64,000 nucleotides of DNA. Origin: Fratercula arctica. Its lineage: Eukaryota; Chordata; Aves; Charadriiformes; Alcidae. The notes under the pieces were generated by a model. It searched no databases. It saw only the letters and a list, made by a program, of their open reading frames with translations, and was not told where the DNA came from. The stretch covers positions 3,429,677-3,493,676 of the forward strand of contig CANTUZ010000023.1 in assembly GCA_947846985.1 (NCBI GenBank), given 5' to 3'. The translations under genes were made by a program, and so were the position numbers. Numbering within the stretch: the stretch's first letter is position 1; each line of letters begins with the position of its first letter. Positions 50,961 to 63,329 of this stretch are shown here, one piece after another.

Positions 50961-53900
50961 TTGTCACAAATACAGCCAAGCCTTTTGGTACTGCTGTGGT
51001 TCTCCTTTAGGCATGCAGTGCTGTACAAGCGGTGCCGCAGAGGCTGAGCTTTATCCCTGTGAGTTTGCAGAAGCCCACTGGTGAGGTGAGGAGGGATTCA
51101 AAGAAGGGGGTCACAGTGGGAAATCTGCTTTAATTTCCTGCTCTGCCTCGAGCTTCCGTGTGACATTGTAAACCACTGAAAGCAAGAAACATGAAGATAG
51201 ATGGACTTCGCAATGCTCAACTGGTACTGCCCAAAGCGCACAGGGACCATCTAACAGAGTGCAATCAACACAGCTTCGGGCAGCTATTTGTGCATATGCA
51301 GGAAAGGCAATTTCACAGAGCAGGGGTCCTTCAGGCAGTGACTCAGGAGTGAGATAGTTTCCCTTTGTGAATCATCTGGTAAGACTTAAGACCTTGCAAA
51401 TGATCCTTGTGGATTTTTCCTTTAGCATCTCTGTGTCACACCCTCTGTATTTTAATGATGGGGATGCAACGCTTGCTGTTATCCTTCTTTCCCATGGGCA
51501 TTTGTTTGAACACCTGCTGCAGGTAGCTCATCCTCCCTTGCTAAAGTACCATCAGCCCCAGCTGTGAGAATATTCCCATGAATGCCTGCCAGGTGCGTGG
51601 AGAAGATAAAGGCAGGTGCTGCACTGATGGCTGCTCTTTGGATTTCTGCCATAGCTCCAGGACTGGCTGTGAAAAGAGGGCTGGACGGCGGTCCCCTTGG
51701 CAGAACAGGGATGACCACGGTCAAACAGATGCCACTAATTCTGCGTTGTTATTCCACTGAGAAAAATAGAGAGGAATGGGTTTTGCTCAAGCATCAGCTC
51801 TCCCAGGTCTGTGAGGGGAGATAACAGCCCATTGAGGCCAGGTTAGCACTGTTGTTGGTGAGAAACCTGTTGTGGAGTTGGAGGAGGAGCTTCATTCCAC
51901 TTTCTACCTCTGGGCAGTATAAATCATCCAAGAGCCACCGCACAGCAGTGACTCCCTTCACCAGGGTGGCCTCACCTGGACACACTTGTTTACCTGCTGT
52001 CATAATCTATTAGTCCCAGTGCTTTATGCAAGGCAGGCTCTGGCCTCCCAGGCTCAGCCAAGCTCTTTCAAGGTATTTGCGTTCCTCTGTACAGTGCTGG
52101 AATAATAGCGGCCGGTAGCAGGGTCATTTATTTGGCCTTTCATCCTTCAGCATGATGGATGAGGATACTGATAAATAGTTGCCTCTATGAGAAAGTCTGT
52201 TTTCGGTCCTTAGCTCTCATACGTGGCTGTAGGAATTGTCTTCCTGCTCACCTGCTTCATGAACAACTGTTAAAGACTTCTGGAGCTTTGAATGCTGGAC
52301 CCAGGGTTAAAGGCTGTGCCATATGATAAGGGCTGGGGATTTTCTGCTGCCTAACTGTAAATAAAAGTGAGTTTCTTCCCTGCTTACCATCAGATCCTTC
52401 CCGTGGGGCAGTGTCTCCAAGGAGGCCCCACAGACGCCCCTGGGGCCGCGTCAAATCTTCATGGATTTCACAGCCTGTTAAGTGTCCAATCCCTTGGTAT
52501 TTCCCAGCTCCGAAGGCACTCCATTCCTGAGGGACTGAGCTGCTGTAGCTTCCAGGCCAAGGAATCGCAGCTGCAGATCCCTCAGGAGAAGGGCAGAGGG
52601 GGGAGCTTCTTCATCGGTTACAGAAGAGTTGGGAAAAGGAAAGCTATGGCATGGGAATGGTGTGCAGGAGGCTTAGCTTCAGGGCTGGTTTTGCTTCATC
52701 TCCCTGCATGACTTTGCAGCAGTCGCTGCGCAGAAGTATGTGCTTTAATTTTCTCTCTTGTTTCTGAGCATATTTTCCATTATTTTCTGTCTTGTCTATG
52801 CAAGACAGAACTCAGGATAGATTTAGATACCTGCATTCTGTGACTGTACATTTCCTAGTACCATGGGACACTGATTTCATTTGGATTTCTAATTTATTTC
52901 ACAATACTGTGGAATAATTAGAATTATTAAAGCCAAAATGTTCTTTGCTGCCTGTTTCTATTAGGCAAAGTAGCTCAGACTGTCAGGTCTTTGGGGAGGG
53001 AGGAGAAGGTTTGTTTTTTACCCCCTCCCAATCTTTTGTCCTTCATGACCTTTACTTCTTTTGCTAAAATTAACATTCGTGCAAAAAAACAGAGGTGCAA
53101 AAAAATTGGTCCCTCTTCCCATTGCACCAAACGTTCCTGCAGAGGAAAGGTTATTCTTTTCACAGTCGTGCTATAGGGCATATCAGATGATATAATCTGC
53201 CCTTTCTCAGGCTAAATCATCAGCTCTGCTTTCCTTCTTTCATTATTACTATCCTCTGCTTGGAACATGAGTGCTTTCCATGTTGACTGTAACGTTACTG
53301 TCTCTGCTGGTGGCAGATGGAAAGCGAAGCTGGAGGTACAAGTCATGTTACCATTAAGAGCCAGCAGCGAAATGTAATGGTTTCTAATGTAACCCTTCAA
53401 GTCATTGACAGAGCTGTTTCTCAAAAAAAAAAAAAAAAAAAAAACCCAAACCAAAAAAAAACAGAATAAAACCCCCGACCCTGAGGCACAGCTAAGTGTA
53501 CTGGTAAAATCCTGTTTTTAAGATGTTGAGAGTTTTACAGCTGGCTTTGATGGAACTGGGAATTTTTAGCTTTTTATTGGAATAAATCAATCAATCAAGT
53601 GAGAGCTTTCCTGGACATAAGCAAGAAAGAATTCTCATACTATGAAATCAAGCAGCCACATTTTCAAAAGGAGGACTATTCCTGACAGTCTACTTTGAAA
53701 CATCGCTTTGGGGTTGTCCTGTCTAAACAGCTGAAGCAGATCAGGCCCACATAATTTTGAGTGCATGCAATGAAGGTCAAATTTCTATCTGCTGGGGAGA
53801 GCCAATGTGCCTGCATTTGTTCTAAGAAAATTAATTATCCCCCCCTGTTGACATTTGTCATTTCATAATGAGCCAAAGGTTCCTATGCAGATATGAAGTT

Positions 53901-56900
53901 CATGTGTGGATTCTGGTCTCAGTTGGGCTGGGTTCATGCTGGTGCTGAGACATTGACTGCATTGACTGCATCCTGCTTGTTAACTTGCATGAGCAATGCA
54001 AAGATGGTGGCTGGACGGTTCTCACAGAGCCAAGGCAGGGGGTGGTTAAGGTATCCCGCTAGAGGTCCAGGCTCTCTGGTCCCCGCTTTGTTCGATGTGG
54101 GCGCTAGAGGCGCATCTCCCTTGACAGGGCTGTAAGAGGCCGCTGGCCATGTGTGTTAGGGAGTGCTGGAAAGGCTGAATGTCAGCTTGAGCCGTGCCAC
54201 TCTCCTGGATCTTTGGATATTAAAGTTAATATCCCTAACGAGGCCTCTACAAGCTTTCTAGAGTCTCATTGCTGGGGTCATTCTCACCCAGTTTAGAGCT
54301 CTTTTCCTCCTTGCATTTCCATCCTGCACAGCCAGCTGCCCTTAGAGAGCAAGCCCTGAATTGGAAAGGAAAGAGAGGAGCTGATTTTGATTCACTTCAC
54401 TTGCAAATTTAGTGCCTTGCCATTGTTACATCTTCAGGAGCCCTATAGCCAGTAAGGGATTTTAAAAGCTCTCTGTATTAGCCGTCTCTCCCTTGTCCCA
54501 TTCCCCACTCCCCCCAAGCCTCCTCATTCCCTATTCAAGGAGCCCTGGTGAGCCTTTGTGCTCCGAACGCCCAGCAGTCACCCTCGCGTCTCCGTTCATC
54601 AACAAAGAGAAACCTTATCTTCTGATGGACACATACAGCACATTCTCTCTGACATTTAAATCTCCCTTTGTAGCCAACTCAGATATTTTTGCTGTTAAAA
54701 GAAGACGGTACAGCTGGGTGATTTCATTACTGCAAATGTTATTACAGTGAAAGCCTGTTTAAGACATAATGTCACTGAAGGGAAAATAGGATCTAGCAGC
54801 AAGTGTGGCCTGATGGAGGGTGCTGGGATTCATCACAGGCTGAAAGAAACCTCTCAAACATCAGACCTGCTAATGGAGCAGCTTTTTTCTTCATCAAATC
54901 AAACCAGCCACTTCCTCAAAGCCCTAAGGCTAGGAATTAGAAAGAAGATTGAAAGGAATTAGGCACCCAACTCTCGCTGACTTTATATTTGAGCTCCTAA
55001 GCTGTTCTTGCTGCTTTAGAAATTATAGCTGGGCTGCTGGGGTTCTTAGTACGGTAGACACAGGGAATAGAAATGCATTGTGTTAACAGCAGCCACAGGC
55101 CTCAAAAAGACCCTGCTGCTGCGTGTCCATGTTCATAATGATTAGTTCTTGGTCCAAGAACACTCAAGAAAAGAAATAATCACAGACAGGTCCCAGCCTC
55201 CCTGAAGTCAGTGTGAATTTGCTTGGGACTTGGCCCCAATTTCCACCCTGACGTAGATATAATTCCTTTTTTTCTCCAAAGCAGATTTCCCCAAGGATTT
55301 TGGATTTGCAAGAATAAAATTTGAGCTTCTCGAGTCAGAGGTGTCACGCAGACAGATCAGTGCTTAGCTCTGGCAGCGTGCAGCTTTGCACACGTGGGTC
55401 TGAGCTGCACCGTGCAGATGTGGTGGGTAGTTATGGAGCAGAGCCGTCCAAAAGATCTATGCCATGCTCCCCCATCCTCTGCCTTTGAGGTACTGGTTTC
55501 CAGTGTCGATTGGCTCTGTTTTGAAGATCACTTTGCTATGCAAGATAGGTGTGACCTTCATCTTAGCCTTTAAAAAGTGCAAGTAGCTAAGACTCCTTGC
55601 TAATGGGGATCATGAATGTCTTGGCGGTGCTCCCATCCAGGGAGGCTGTGGGTAGTTCTCTTCCATTTGACATCTTTCCGAGCGTTGAAACACAATGAGT
55701 ATCAGGTCAACAGCAAACCTCCCACCAACTTCAAGAAGGTTTGGACTGTGCCCCAGCCTGCTCTGCTAACAAGATGTGACAAGCTGAAGTGAACAGTTAG
55801 ACAGAAAGCATCAGGATTTCACAGCGTATTTTGCCAGAAACTTACTATTTTTTCAGCTGTTTTTTTTCTTTGATTTTTTTTTCCTCCTTGCGCTGTAGCA
55901 ACTCAAACCTATCCCAGGCTGCTTCTGACATTAACAAGACAGTGGATGACAGGCAAAATGCGTCCACAAGCGGTTCAGAGTCTCCCCGCTAAGTAATCAT
56001 AAACACTGCAAGCTTGCAACAAAGCAAGCAGCTGTCTTTCTCTCTCTGGACAAGGACTGCTTCCTCACAAATTGAGGCTGTGCAGGTTTTACAGCTGTTG
56101 GACAATGAGTCTGGTGCCCGTTATTTCCTCCTTTTTTTTTTCCCTTTTTCTTTCTTTTAATGGAAAATATCTCAGCATTGCCAGAACTCAAGTGGCCGCC
56201 TCCAGCGGTGAATCAATACAGCCAAGTGACGAGGCTTTAACTTTCTGGCTGATGCTACTGGAATGGGCACAGAGGGGTTGTGTTACTTGCGCATCCTCTC
56301 TTCCAGGGGTTTATTACCTTCGATGACATTTCTTACAGGGAAGCAGATATGTATTTGGGGGGTGGGAGAGGATTTAACAGCACGCAGCTTCTGTCCCAGA
56401 GGTGCTGAGGGTGAGGAGGGCGGGTGGCACTCAGGGAGAGCCCCCAGCAGGGTGGTCACCTTGAGCTTTGCAGTTTCCTTCCAGACTGCTAGAGCATGTA
56501 TGGAGCCCCAAAAGAAATCTTTACCCTACCTAAAGGTGGGTGAGTAGAGAGTGAAGATTACTCTTTATTACTTCATGACTTTGACAGAGAGTCAATCCTA
56601 CCTTGGATTGACTGGCGACATGACCTTGGCCTTTTCAGATAAATTTTCTATGATACATTCTGAGGCAGCCTCCAGTGGACCCCACCTTTACAATGCTTCA
56701 TCCATGGTGCAGTTAGAGAAGAGCCTGTGCCACAGTGCAAGTGGTGGATTTACCTCCCCCAGGTGGTAGTTATTGCCCCCTCAGCTGCACACTCGATTCC
56801 TCCCTGGGCAGTTTCAGTGCCAGGTAAATCACATTTGTTCAAACCCCTTTCAGTATGCGGCTGTAATGCTGCTCTGTCATCCTGCACTACCCTTTTCAAC

Positions 56901-59900
56901 AATGGCACCTTCTTACCCTGACTGTTAACTTACAATAGGCTAAATTTTACCTTGATATGCTACAGCTATCTGTGCCCTCTGCACTCTCTCCATCTGCCCT
57001 CCTCCTCTGCTGTGGGTCTATCAAATAGCACATGTTGGATGAAATACATATATTCTTTCTGTTTATGATTGAGTATGATAAAGTGTGGCTCCTTTGCCTT
57101 CCAGGTGGCTTTTGGACATGCAGCATTTAGTGCGTGAAGTGATTGATCTCTGATCTTTAAAATAGACCTGTGAAGACCATGGTGAATTTGCATGCATGGG
57201 GAGTATAAAGCAAGGAAATAGCAGCTCTGAAACTCTGACCCCTGCCCTTTATTTCCTTGTGTTGAGTATTCCATGTCTGACAACGCGCACAGTGGTGATT
57301 TATGTATAACCAGAGCAGCCTCCAGTGGTCGGATCTGTGAACTTTTCCAAGCAGCCCTTTATCTTAGCTCACTTGTGGGTTTTCCAGACCCCAGCCCTGA
57401 TTCCTTCCTGCTCCAAGCTCAGCCTGGGAGAAGCGGGGTGAGCTGGGACCAGCGGGTGCCCTGCTTATTCTGCTGGGAGCCTATTTCGTCCCTAATTGAG
57501 CTGAAAACAGCTGCTCAGTTCTCGCTGCCGCAGGCCTGCTGTGCACAGCAGTTTTTGACAATAGCTGAGATATAGGGATATCATAGCTGCCTGTGCCAGC
57601 GTCCCACCCCTGCTGTAACAGCAACACCCCCCCACAGCAGGCAAGTCTGCTGGTCAGGGGACATAGGACATCTCTGCCAGTGCTACCCTTAAACTATCCA
57701 GCCCTATAGATACTCTCTGCAGCAGTGCCCATCACTGGGGGAAGCCAGACCTACCTCTCCGTGTCTCCATAGCTGTGCTCCTGCATAATCTTTATCTGCT
57801 GAGGACCAGACGATCCTTCTCAGTTAAAGGTTCAGGTGTCATGGAGTGATAAAGCTCACAGGGAAGTGACATTGCAGGACACCTTTGTGTCCTGTCCTGT
57901 AGCTGGATGCTTCCCAGAGGGAACAGCTTTGAGAGAATCACTGCCAGGAAGAGAGAGAGTTTGGGGGTTTGTCTTTTAAATTCTCTCCCTGTGACTTGGT
58001 GATTAGTTCTCAGAGTGATTTTTGCTTCTCAGGGTCCTTCAGGGCAAAACAGACAAGAGACAGGACTCCGACCTGGGGATGATTAGAAGGAGGTGGGGAA
58101 ACTGAGCAAGATGGATGTGAAAATCACAACAAACCCCAAACGGTGTTTGTGCCCCCGCTGAGCCTGCAGACCAGATCCAGTGCTCTGAGTGGCCTCTTGT
58201 CTTCAAGGACAGGAGCTTCAGAAGCAACGCACTGAGCTCATAAATCCTACCAGGGAGCAAGGAGCAACTCAGTCTTTGCTACAGCACTGATGTTTATGGA
58301 AGACAAGGAGACAAGGTGAGGCAAAGAGGTCTGAGTTGTGTCTAAGAAACTTCCCTTATAAAAAGATAGATTGCTGACACTTTTCCTTGATGCAGCTGCC
58401 CAGGCATTTCAAAGCATCTGAGATTTCATTATCTAAGAAGCAGTCACTGGCTTTGTTGGGGACTTCTGGCTGCCTTACAAAGCAATTCCAGTGTTATTAT
58501 TGGAATAAAAACATAACAACTACTAATCCTCTGTTTAAATGACCAGTAAGTTCTCTGCAGGCGATGCTCTGCCAAAACATTTATCCACCTAATTTTATTT
58601 CATGTAGTTTTTTTAAATTCAGATTTAACCTTTTGTGATGGGGGTTGTAGGCACTTCTGTTTAGAAGCACGTTTTACGGACTGCTGGGAATGTAATTCCT
58701 TGGTGCAGGGGAAGGAGAGGGCCTCTGCTTGTCTGCGTTTAAAGGTGTCTCACAGATCTGTGATCCTTTTAGGTCACTTGACCCCCATTTTTTGGAGGAG
58801 CGCCACCAGACAGAAGTGAAAAGTTCAACCTTTCTGCAGGTAAGTGGAATCAAACCCCTTACTCAGAGTACCGGACAGGCTTTTCCCAAGCTGGCAGCAT
58901 CATGCAGCAGTGAAATACTGTTAGCTCGGTGAGGACAGTGAAGCCAACCCTCGCCCAGGACCTCCTGGGGTCTGTCTCTTGCTGTTGTCTGTGCGCCCCT
59001 GGGAGTCTGGGCATGGAGGAGCTGGACCAAACCATGGAGGAAGGGGATAAATCAGGTCTCTGGGTGCTGCTTCTCGTGTGTTGAACAGGAGCCAAAGGGT
59101 GGGATCAGCAACTGCTCCTCGCTGCCTGTTGCCTGGGAGCAGAGGCAGCTGTTGTCAGGGCAGCATTTCTTCAGGGCAGGAGCTTTTGGAGGCTGTGCCA
59201 GGAGAGGGGAAGGATGCTCCTGGCCAGCCTGTGGGGCTGTACCTAGTAGCTCTGGCTCTCTGTGCCTGGAGGTGGTGGCAATATAGCTACCTGACATGTC
59301 ACATCTGCTGCCTCAGCATGGCTGATGGACATGGAGTCGGTTAGGGCTGGGCACAGTCACTCTGGGGGCATTCGCACAGCCGAGCTCTTTGATAAGGAGC
59401 ATTTGGGATGGACAGAGTTGGAGCCTCTGTTCCCTGAGGATCAGGTGAGTGTAGCTGGCAGGAGGGCTTATGGGGACCCCCTGGGTCTGCAGCTCTGAGA
59501 GCTTTGTTAGTCTTGCATCTGGGTCTCTCTTGAGACTTGTTAACACTGGATCAATATTTCTGCAGGTGCAGAGGAACTTGGAACAGACAAAGTCCATCAC
59601 CGTTGGTATCCAGCTCCTACAACGTCCAGCAGTTACTGCCTGGGGAAAACAGTTAAGAGCAGGGCATATCCCATATGCCTTCCTGAGCACATCCTCCAGC
59701 TTCTGTGGTGTTATCAACTTCGTAGGCTGAAGCTGTATCCAGAACTTCATGGGGAAGGCTGAGAGATCTGAAATCCAGGTGTGTTCAAAGTCTTTTTGAA
59801 CCCACGAACCCATGTTAACCTCCAGTACAGCTCCTGACAACCCTGTTGTTTAGCTATGCACAATGGGAGGTGGGGGGGAACCAGTCCTGTGATATACTGA

Positions 59901-60870
59901 AAGGTGTGTGCTGCTTTGAGGCTGCACCTGGGACCTGTGCTGTCCGTGATGGATGTTGAAAAAGCCCAGCTAAACCTCATTGCAAGCACATAGCGCGGTG
60001 CAGGTGGGACAGGACGAGTATCTGGTTATGCTGAGCTTCTGAGGTTGCATCCTGGGATAACCACAAGTTAAGCTGAAAACAAAACAGGAAATTTTCCAGG
60101 GTTTTAATCAAATAGGAGTGTGGGAGGGAATGCCGTAAATCTTCTTGGGATGTGTCGTTTGGCCTGGAACAGCATGTTTCGATTCTTCCTCAGGTTGTTT
60201 TTCCCACCACACTCCTACTTTCTGATTTGAGTCAAACTTTTAAATTGAAAGCCAACACTTCAAAGGGAAAAGGGGAATATTCTGCCTGGAAAATGTTTAA
60301 CTGAAATATTGCAGCACTTCTGAAATGAATGGTGTCATTTAGAAATGTCAAAACAAAGATCTTCAATGATTTGAGTTTCCTCTTTTTTTTTTTCCCCCCA
60401 GAAAAAAAAGTATTCCCTGACTTTGACATGAATTTGTAAATAGTTTGTCATCTCACCACATACATCCCCCCCAGCTTATTTTCTTAGCAAATGAAGAAAA
60501 TGTCACCAAGCCCTGGCTCTGCCAAAGAGACCTTAGCAAGGTGGGGGGGGGTGGAGAAGGTCAACTGTAAAAAAAAAATACAAAGAAGCATCCTCTAAGA
60601 CGGCTACAGATTTATGATATGGGTAATCATGTCATCTGCACCACTTTATTGGCTTTTTTTTCTCTCCTTCTCTGCGTGCCTGTGGCTTTTGGTTTGCTGG
60701 AGGAGGAGTGAGAGAAAAGCTGGCAGGAGAATTTTGATATGTTATTGTTGCTGTTGTTTTTGTCTGCGTAGTAATGGGCACTTATGTGTACGTCTGTGCA
60801 TGCTTGCATGCGATCTCTGCATTTGTGTCCGTCTCCCTCATTCCTCCCTTATCCATCCATGCACAGCATG
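50961..60870. other. intergenic, upstream flank of DUSP26
   Basis: No coding gene supported. It contains a 10-bp hairpin (52785-52810), a 22-base A run (53423-53444), an inverted repeat (54215-54234), a possible old repeat phrase at about 55190-55250 (ctgaagtcagtgtgaatttg, acttggccccaatttc), and a 175-codon antisense frame (59313-59840) with no domain I recognise and no ATG at its head. Confidence 0.6.
53423..53463. repeat. A-rich low-complexity tract with a 22-base poly(A)
   Basis: Twenty-two A bases, then cccaaacc, then nine more A bases. This could be the tail of an unrecognisable retroposon, but the sequence in front resembles no element or gene that I know, and no flanking direct repeats were seen. 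Confidence 0.85.
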
Positions 60871-60878
60871 ATATAAAC
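60871..60878 (+). promoter_or_regulatory. TATA-like element, candidate DUSP26 core promoter
   Basis: The sequence atataaac lies about 30 bases before the guessed transcription start and upstream of the candidate first exon. TATA-like strings are common by chance in this AT-rich desert, so the call depends on the position and on the following donor site rather than on the motif itself. There is no dense CpG island here; CpG content rises only modestly between about 60940 and 61260. Confidence 0.25.
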
Positions 60879-60899
60879 AAACCTGCCTCTGGACATGTC

Positions 60900-61025
60900 A
60901 TGGCTTAAAATAGATGTTCATACATCAGCCCTTCTACAGCAGCGGCGGCAGCAGCAGGAAGACATGGCCGACTGGATCTGACTACAACACTCACTTTGAG
61001 CCGAGAAATCACAGCTCTCACAAAG
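60900..61025 (+). other. candidate non-coding first exon of DUSP26
   Basis: This stretch could be the 5' UTR exon. It lies about 25 bases after a TATA-like atataaac (60871) and contains a CAG/CGG triplet run (about 60937-60957). It ends caaag before a reasonable donor, gtagag, at 61026. Joined to the acceptor near 63056 it would give a first intron of about 2.0 kb. It also holds a five-codon upstream frame, ATG at 60964 to TGA at 60979-60981. The start coordinate is a guess from the TATA position; transcript data are needed to confirm any of this. Confidence 0.35.
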
Positions 61026-63056
61026 GTAGAGTAACGGGGTGGGCGTCTCCTTCCTCCTGCGTGTCTGTCTGTCTGTCTCTATGGAGTGTGCGGGGCTGAG
61101 CAGCCTGCGCTCCTTCAGTGATGCCTCTTCAGAGCTCGCTCTGTGCATCTAGGCAGTCTCTGGCTGTTTCTCCCCTCCCTCCAAGCATGGCACGACTGGC
61201 AGAGGGGCTCCGGAGGCAGCCATGAGCGGGCTCGGGGGAACGGGGTGCGAGCCCCTGGGCTTGGCTGCCAAAAGTGGGGGGGGGTACAGCCCATGCCTGG
61301 GAGGATTTTTGGTGCCAGGAGTGCTTTGGGTCTGTTCTGAGGTCTTGGATGTGAGGCAGTTTCTCTTCCCCTGCAGCACTTTGGGGGGGCTGGCATGGTG
61401 GTGTGTTGGGGGTGGGATGCTGGAAGGGAGCTTTGGGCCTGAGGTTTCTTGAGATACACCCCAGGATAGGTGCTGATCACTATTTTTCCAGCCAGCTGTA
61501 GCAGTAAGAGGGTCTGCTGTTTGGCTAGTTACAGCCTTATATGGATGATTTAGTTGCTTTTTTCAGACCCTTCTGCTGTTTGTTTCTCAGTGCTGCCTGG
61601 GGCTGGTGGCATGTGGCTGCGCTGCAGCCAAGGTCACACAAGGTTTAAGGGCCCCAGAATACGGCCGTGCCAAATGCCTTTTCCAGGTGTGGTTTGCCAA
61701 GTCTGAATTCCCAGCATGAAGGAGTCCAAAATTCATCAGGGCAGGGGAGAGGTGTCCGGGTGAGATCTGGCCTGTACCCTGTGCTGGGGAGTGTGAGGCG
61801 CTCAGTGCCAGGGGTGAGCAGCGTGAGCAGGGCTGATCTCTCCTGTGCAGCACCCCGGCATGCCAGGCAGGGTCTGAGTGGGGAAGGAGACATCCATGAG
61901 TCTCTCTGGACTCCCTCTGAGCTCCCCCATGCCCTTGCAATGTTTTCCTCCTCTGCATATTGCTAAGAAATGGCTGGAGGCTTCTTCCTTCTGCACTGTT
62001 GGCTGCTGGCCGGAGCCTTAGGCAAAATGTCAAAGCAGACAGACATGCTCTGATCCAGCCTGGCCAGCCCAAGGTCGCTGCATTTCCCAGAGACAACTGG
62101 CTGGTGCTGAGCTGCTGCTGGGGTGCTCTTTGGACACCTTCCAGGGCAGTTCAGGGCCACAGCAGTGATGGTAGGAAAGAGAATTGTATTCTCGTGTTGG
62201 GGGGTTCTGTCAGCAATGAATGAGCAAAAAAAGGCAGCTCTGACAAACATCTAGCTGCAGGGACTGTTAACTGCCCCGCATGGGTAAGGCTGTCCAGGGA
62301 GGTTTCTTGCAGATGTGTGACAAGTATCGGCATGATCTAAAGGTTTGAGAGCAGAGCTGCGTCCTAGAGGATCCACTCTGCAAAATGAGCTTTCTCATCC
62401 CCTGAAATTAACTCTTCCCGCCCCAAACCAGTCCTAGATATTCATATGCAGCGGCAGGACTGCTGTACTTGGAGGGGTTAATCCTGCCTCTCCCTCCCCA
62501 CAGGCTTTTGTGCCTGGTCCATAGGAGTCTGGGTCCTGGCCAGACTCTGCGTGGTGCCATATGGAATCCTCCACCTGTTTGAGGGTTTCTCCTCCCCAGT
62601 CCTGGTGGCTTGCCCAGACCTGGCTGCCTTTCGTTGCTTCTGATCACAGGTTGGCAGCATCAGTTCTCAAGCTGGCATTGTCCCGATGGCAGGCAAAGCC
62701 CCAGAGCCAGCTCAGAAGGAAGGTGGTCCTGTGTAGAACATCTCTTGCCAATGTGGCCTCAACCCAAAGTCGTGGGGCTGCAGCAAAACCTCAGCCTGTG
62801 GAGACTCAGCAATCTGGCTGCCTCTCTGGCTTCCCTCACCAGCCCTGGCATCATAAACCTCTCCCCAGCAGTGTTGCTTCTTGGAAGGCAGTGTAGGTGA
62901 TACTGTCTCACGCTGGGAACCACTGGGTAGCTGACTTGACACGACCCTCTCATCAGGAAAGTGAGAACTGGCTGCTTTGGGACAGTATTTCTACAAAAGG
63001 GATGGAGTGAGAGGTCCCCAGTTCTTCTAATGGCATCTTCACTGCTTCCATGACAG
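61026..63056 (+). other. probable DUSP26 intron 1
   Basis: This is the interval between the candidate donor at 61026 and the acceptor at 63056. It is locally GC-rich, with a TGTC/CTGT tetranucleotide run at 61062-61080 and a G run near 61275. Several long antisense reading frames here (for example 61587-62096) have no recognisable protein content and are expected in GC-rich DNA where stops are rare. No exon or RNA gene was recognised inside. Confidence 0.35.
61062..61080. repeat. (TGTC)n microsatellite
   Basis: About four TGTC units just downstream of the candidate first-exon donor. Confidence 0.85.
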
Positions 63057-63150
63057 GACCGTGGGTGGCGGCAGCAGCAGAAGCGACCTCCAGGCCGCTC
63101 TCCGGCCTTCACGAACCCACAGGTATGCCTTGTGGGTCTCAGCAGCTCCA
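63057..63150 (+). other. DUSP26: DUSP26 5' UTR part of the first coding exon
   Basis: A plausible acceptor ends at 63056 (tgacag), with a pyrimidine-rich stretch and a branch-like ttctaat upstream. A weaker alternative acceptor ends at 63122 (cccacag). The DUSP26 frame is open across this stretch but has no ATG before 63151. An ATG at 63125 lies in a different frame and opens a reading frame that overlaps the DUSP26 start. The exact 5' border is inferred from splice signals only. Confidence 0.45.
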
Positions 63151-63329
63151 ATGGCTTTCCTGTCGAGGTTCTCCAGGAATGGCACGAGGTCACCGAGCCG
63201 CAGCTCGCGGGAAGAGCGCAACAACCACCCCATCCTCAGTGTCTTCGAGCTTGAAAGGTTGCTGTACACAGGAAAAACAGCCTGTAATCATGCTGATGAG
63301 GTCTGGCCAGGACTCTACCTGGGAGATCA
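63151..63329 (+). CDS. DUSP26: DUSP26 first coding exon (residues 1-59 plus two bases of codon 60)
   Basis: DUSP26 is an atypical dual-specificity (Ser/Thr and Tyr) protein phosphatase of neural and endocrine tissue; reported substrates and partners include p38 MAPK, HSF4 and KAP3. This exon encodes a short basic, Ser/Arg-rich leader (residues 1-20, beginning MAFLSRFSRN) and then the family-specific segment VFELERLLYTGKTACNHADE (about residues 31-50). It runs into VWPGLYLGD at the first strand of the phosphatase domain. The latter stretch matches vertebrate DUSP26 essentially residue for residue as I know it. The start is the first ATG in this frame within the exon; its context is moderate (C at -3, G at +4). 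Mammalian DUSP26 has about ten more residues at the N-terminus; here the upstream ATG at 63125 is in another frame, so the shorter start is preferred. The exon ends CA before donor gtatgt at 63330. An in-frame extension through a different upstream exon cannot be excluded. Confidence 0.93.

Noticed and set aside
53423..53444. Poly(A) run as the tail of a processed pseudogene
   Set aside because: The sequence in front resembles no known mRNA, and I saw no flanking target-site duplication.
56442..56456. ccccagcagggtggt as a CTCF site
   Set aside because: Two mismatches at strongly constrained core positions.
1..60870. A hidden multi-gene system (operon, defence island, CRISPR array or toxin cassette)
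   Set aside because: No regularly spaced repeats, no ribosome-binding-site/ORF arrays and no recognisable protein domains; the DNA is that of a vertebrate gene desert.
61587..62096. 169-codon antisense frame in the probable DUSP26 intron 1
   Set aside because: No domain, several other frames in the same GC-rich stretch are equally open, and the amino acid content reflects base composition.
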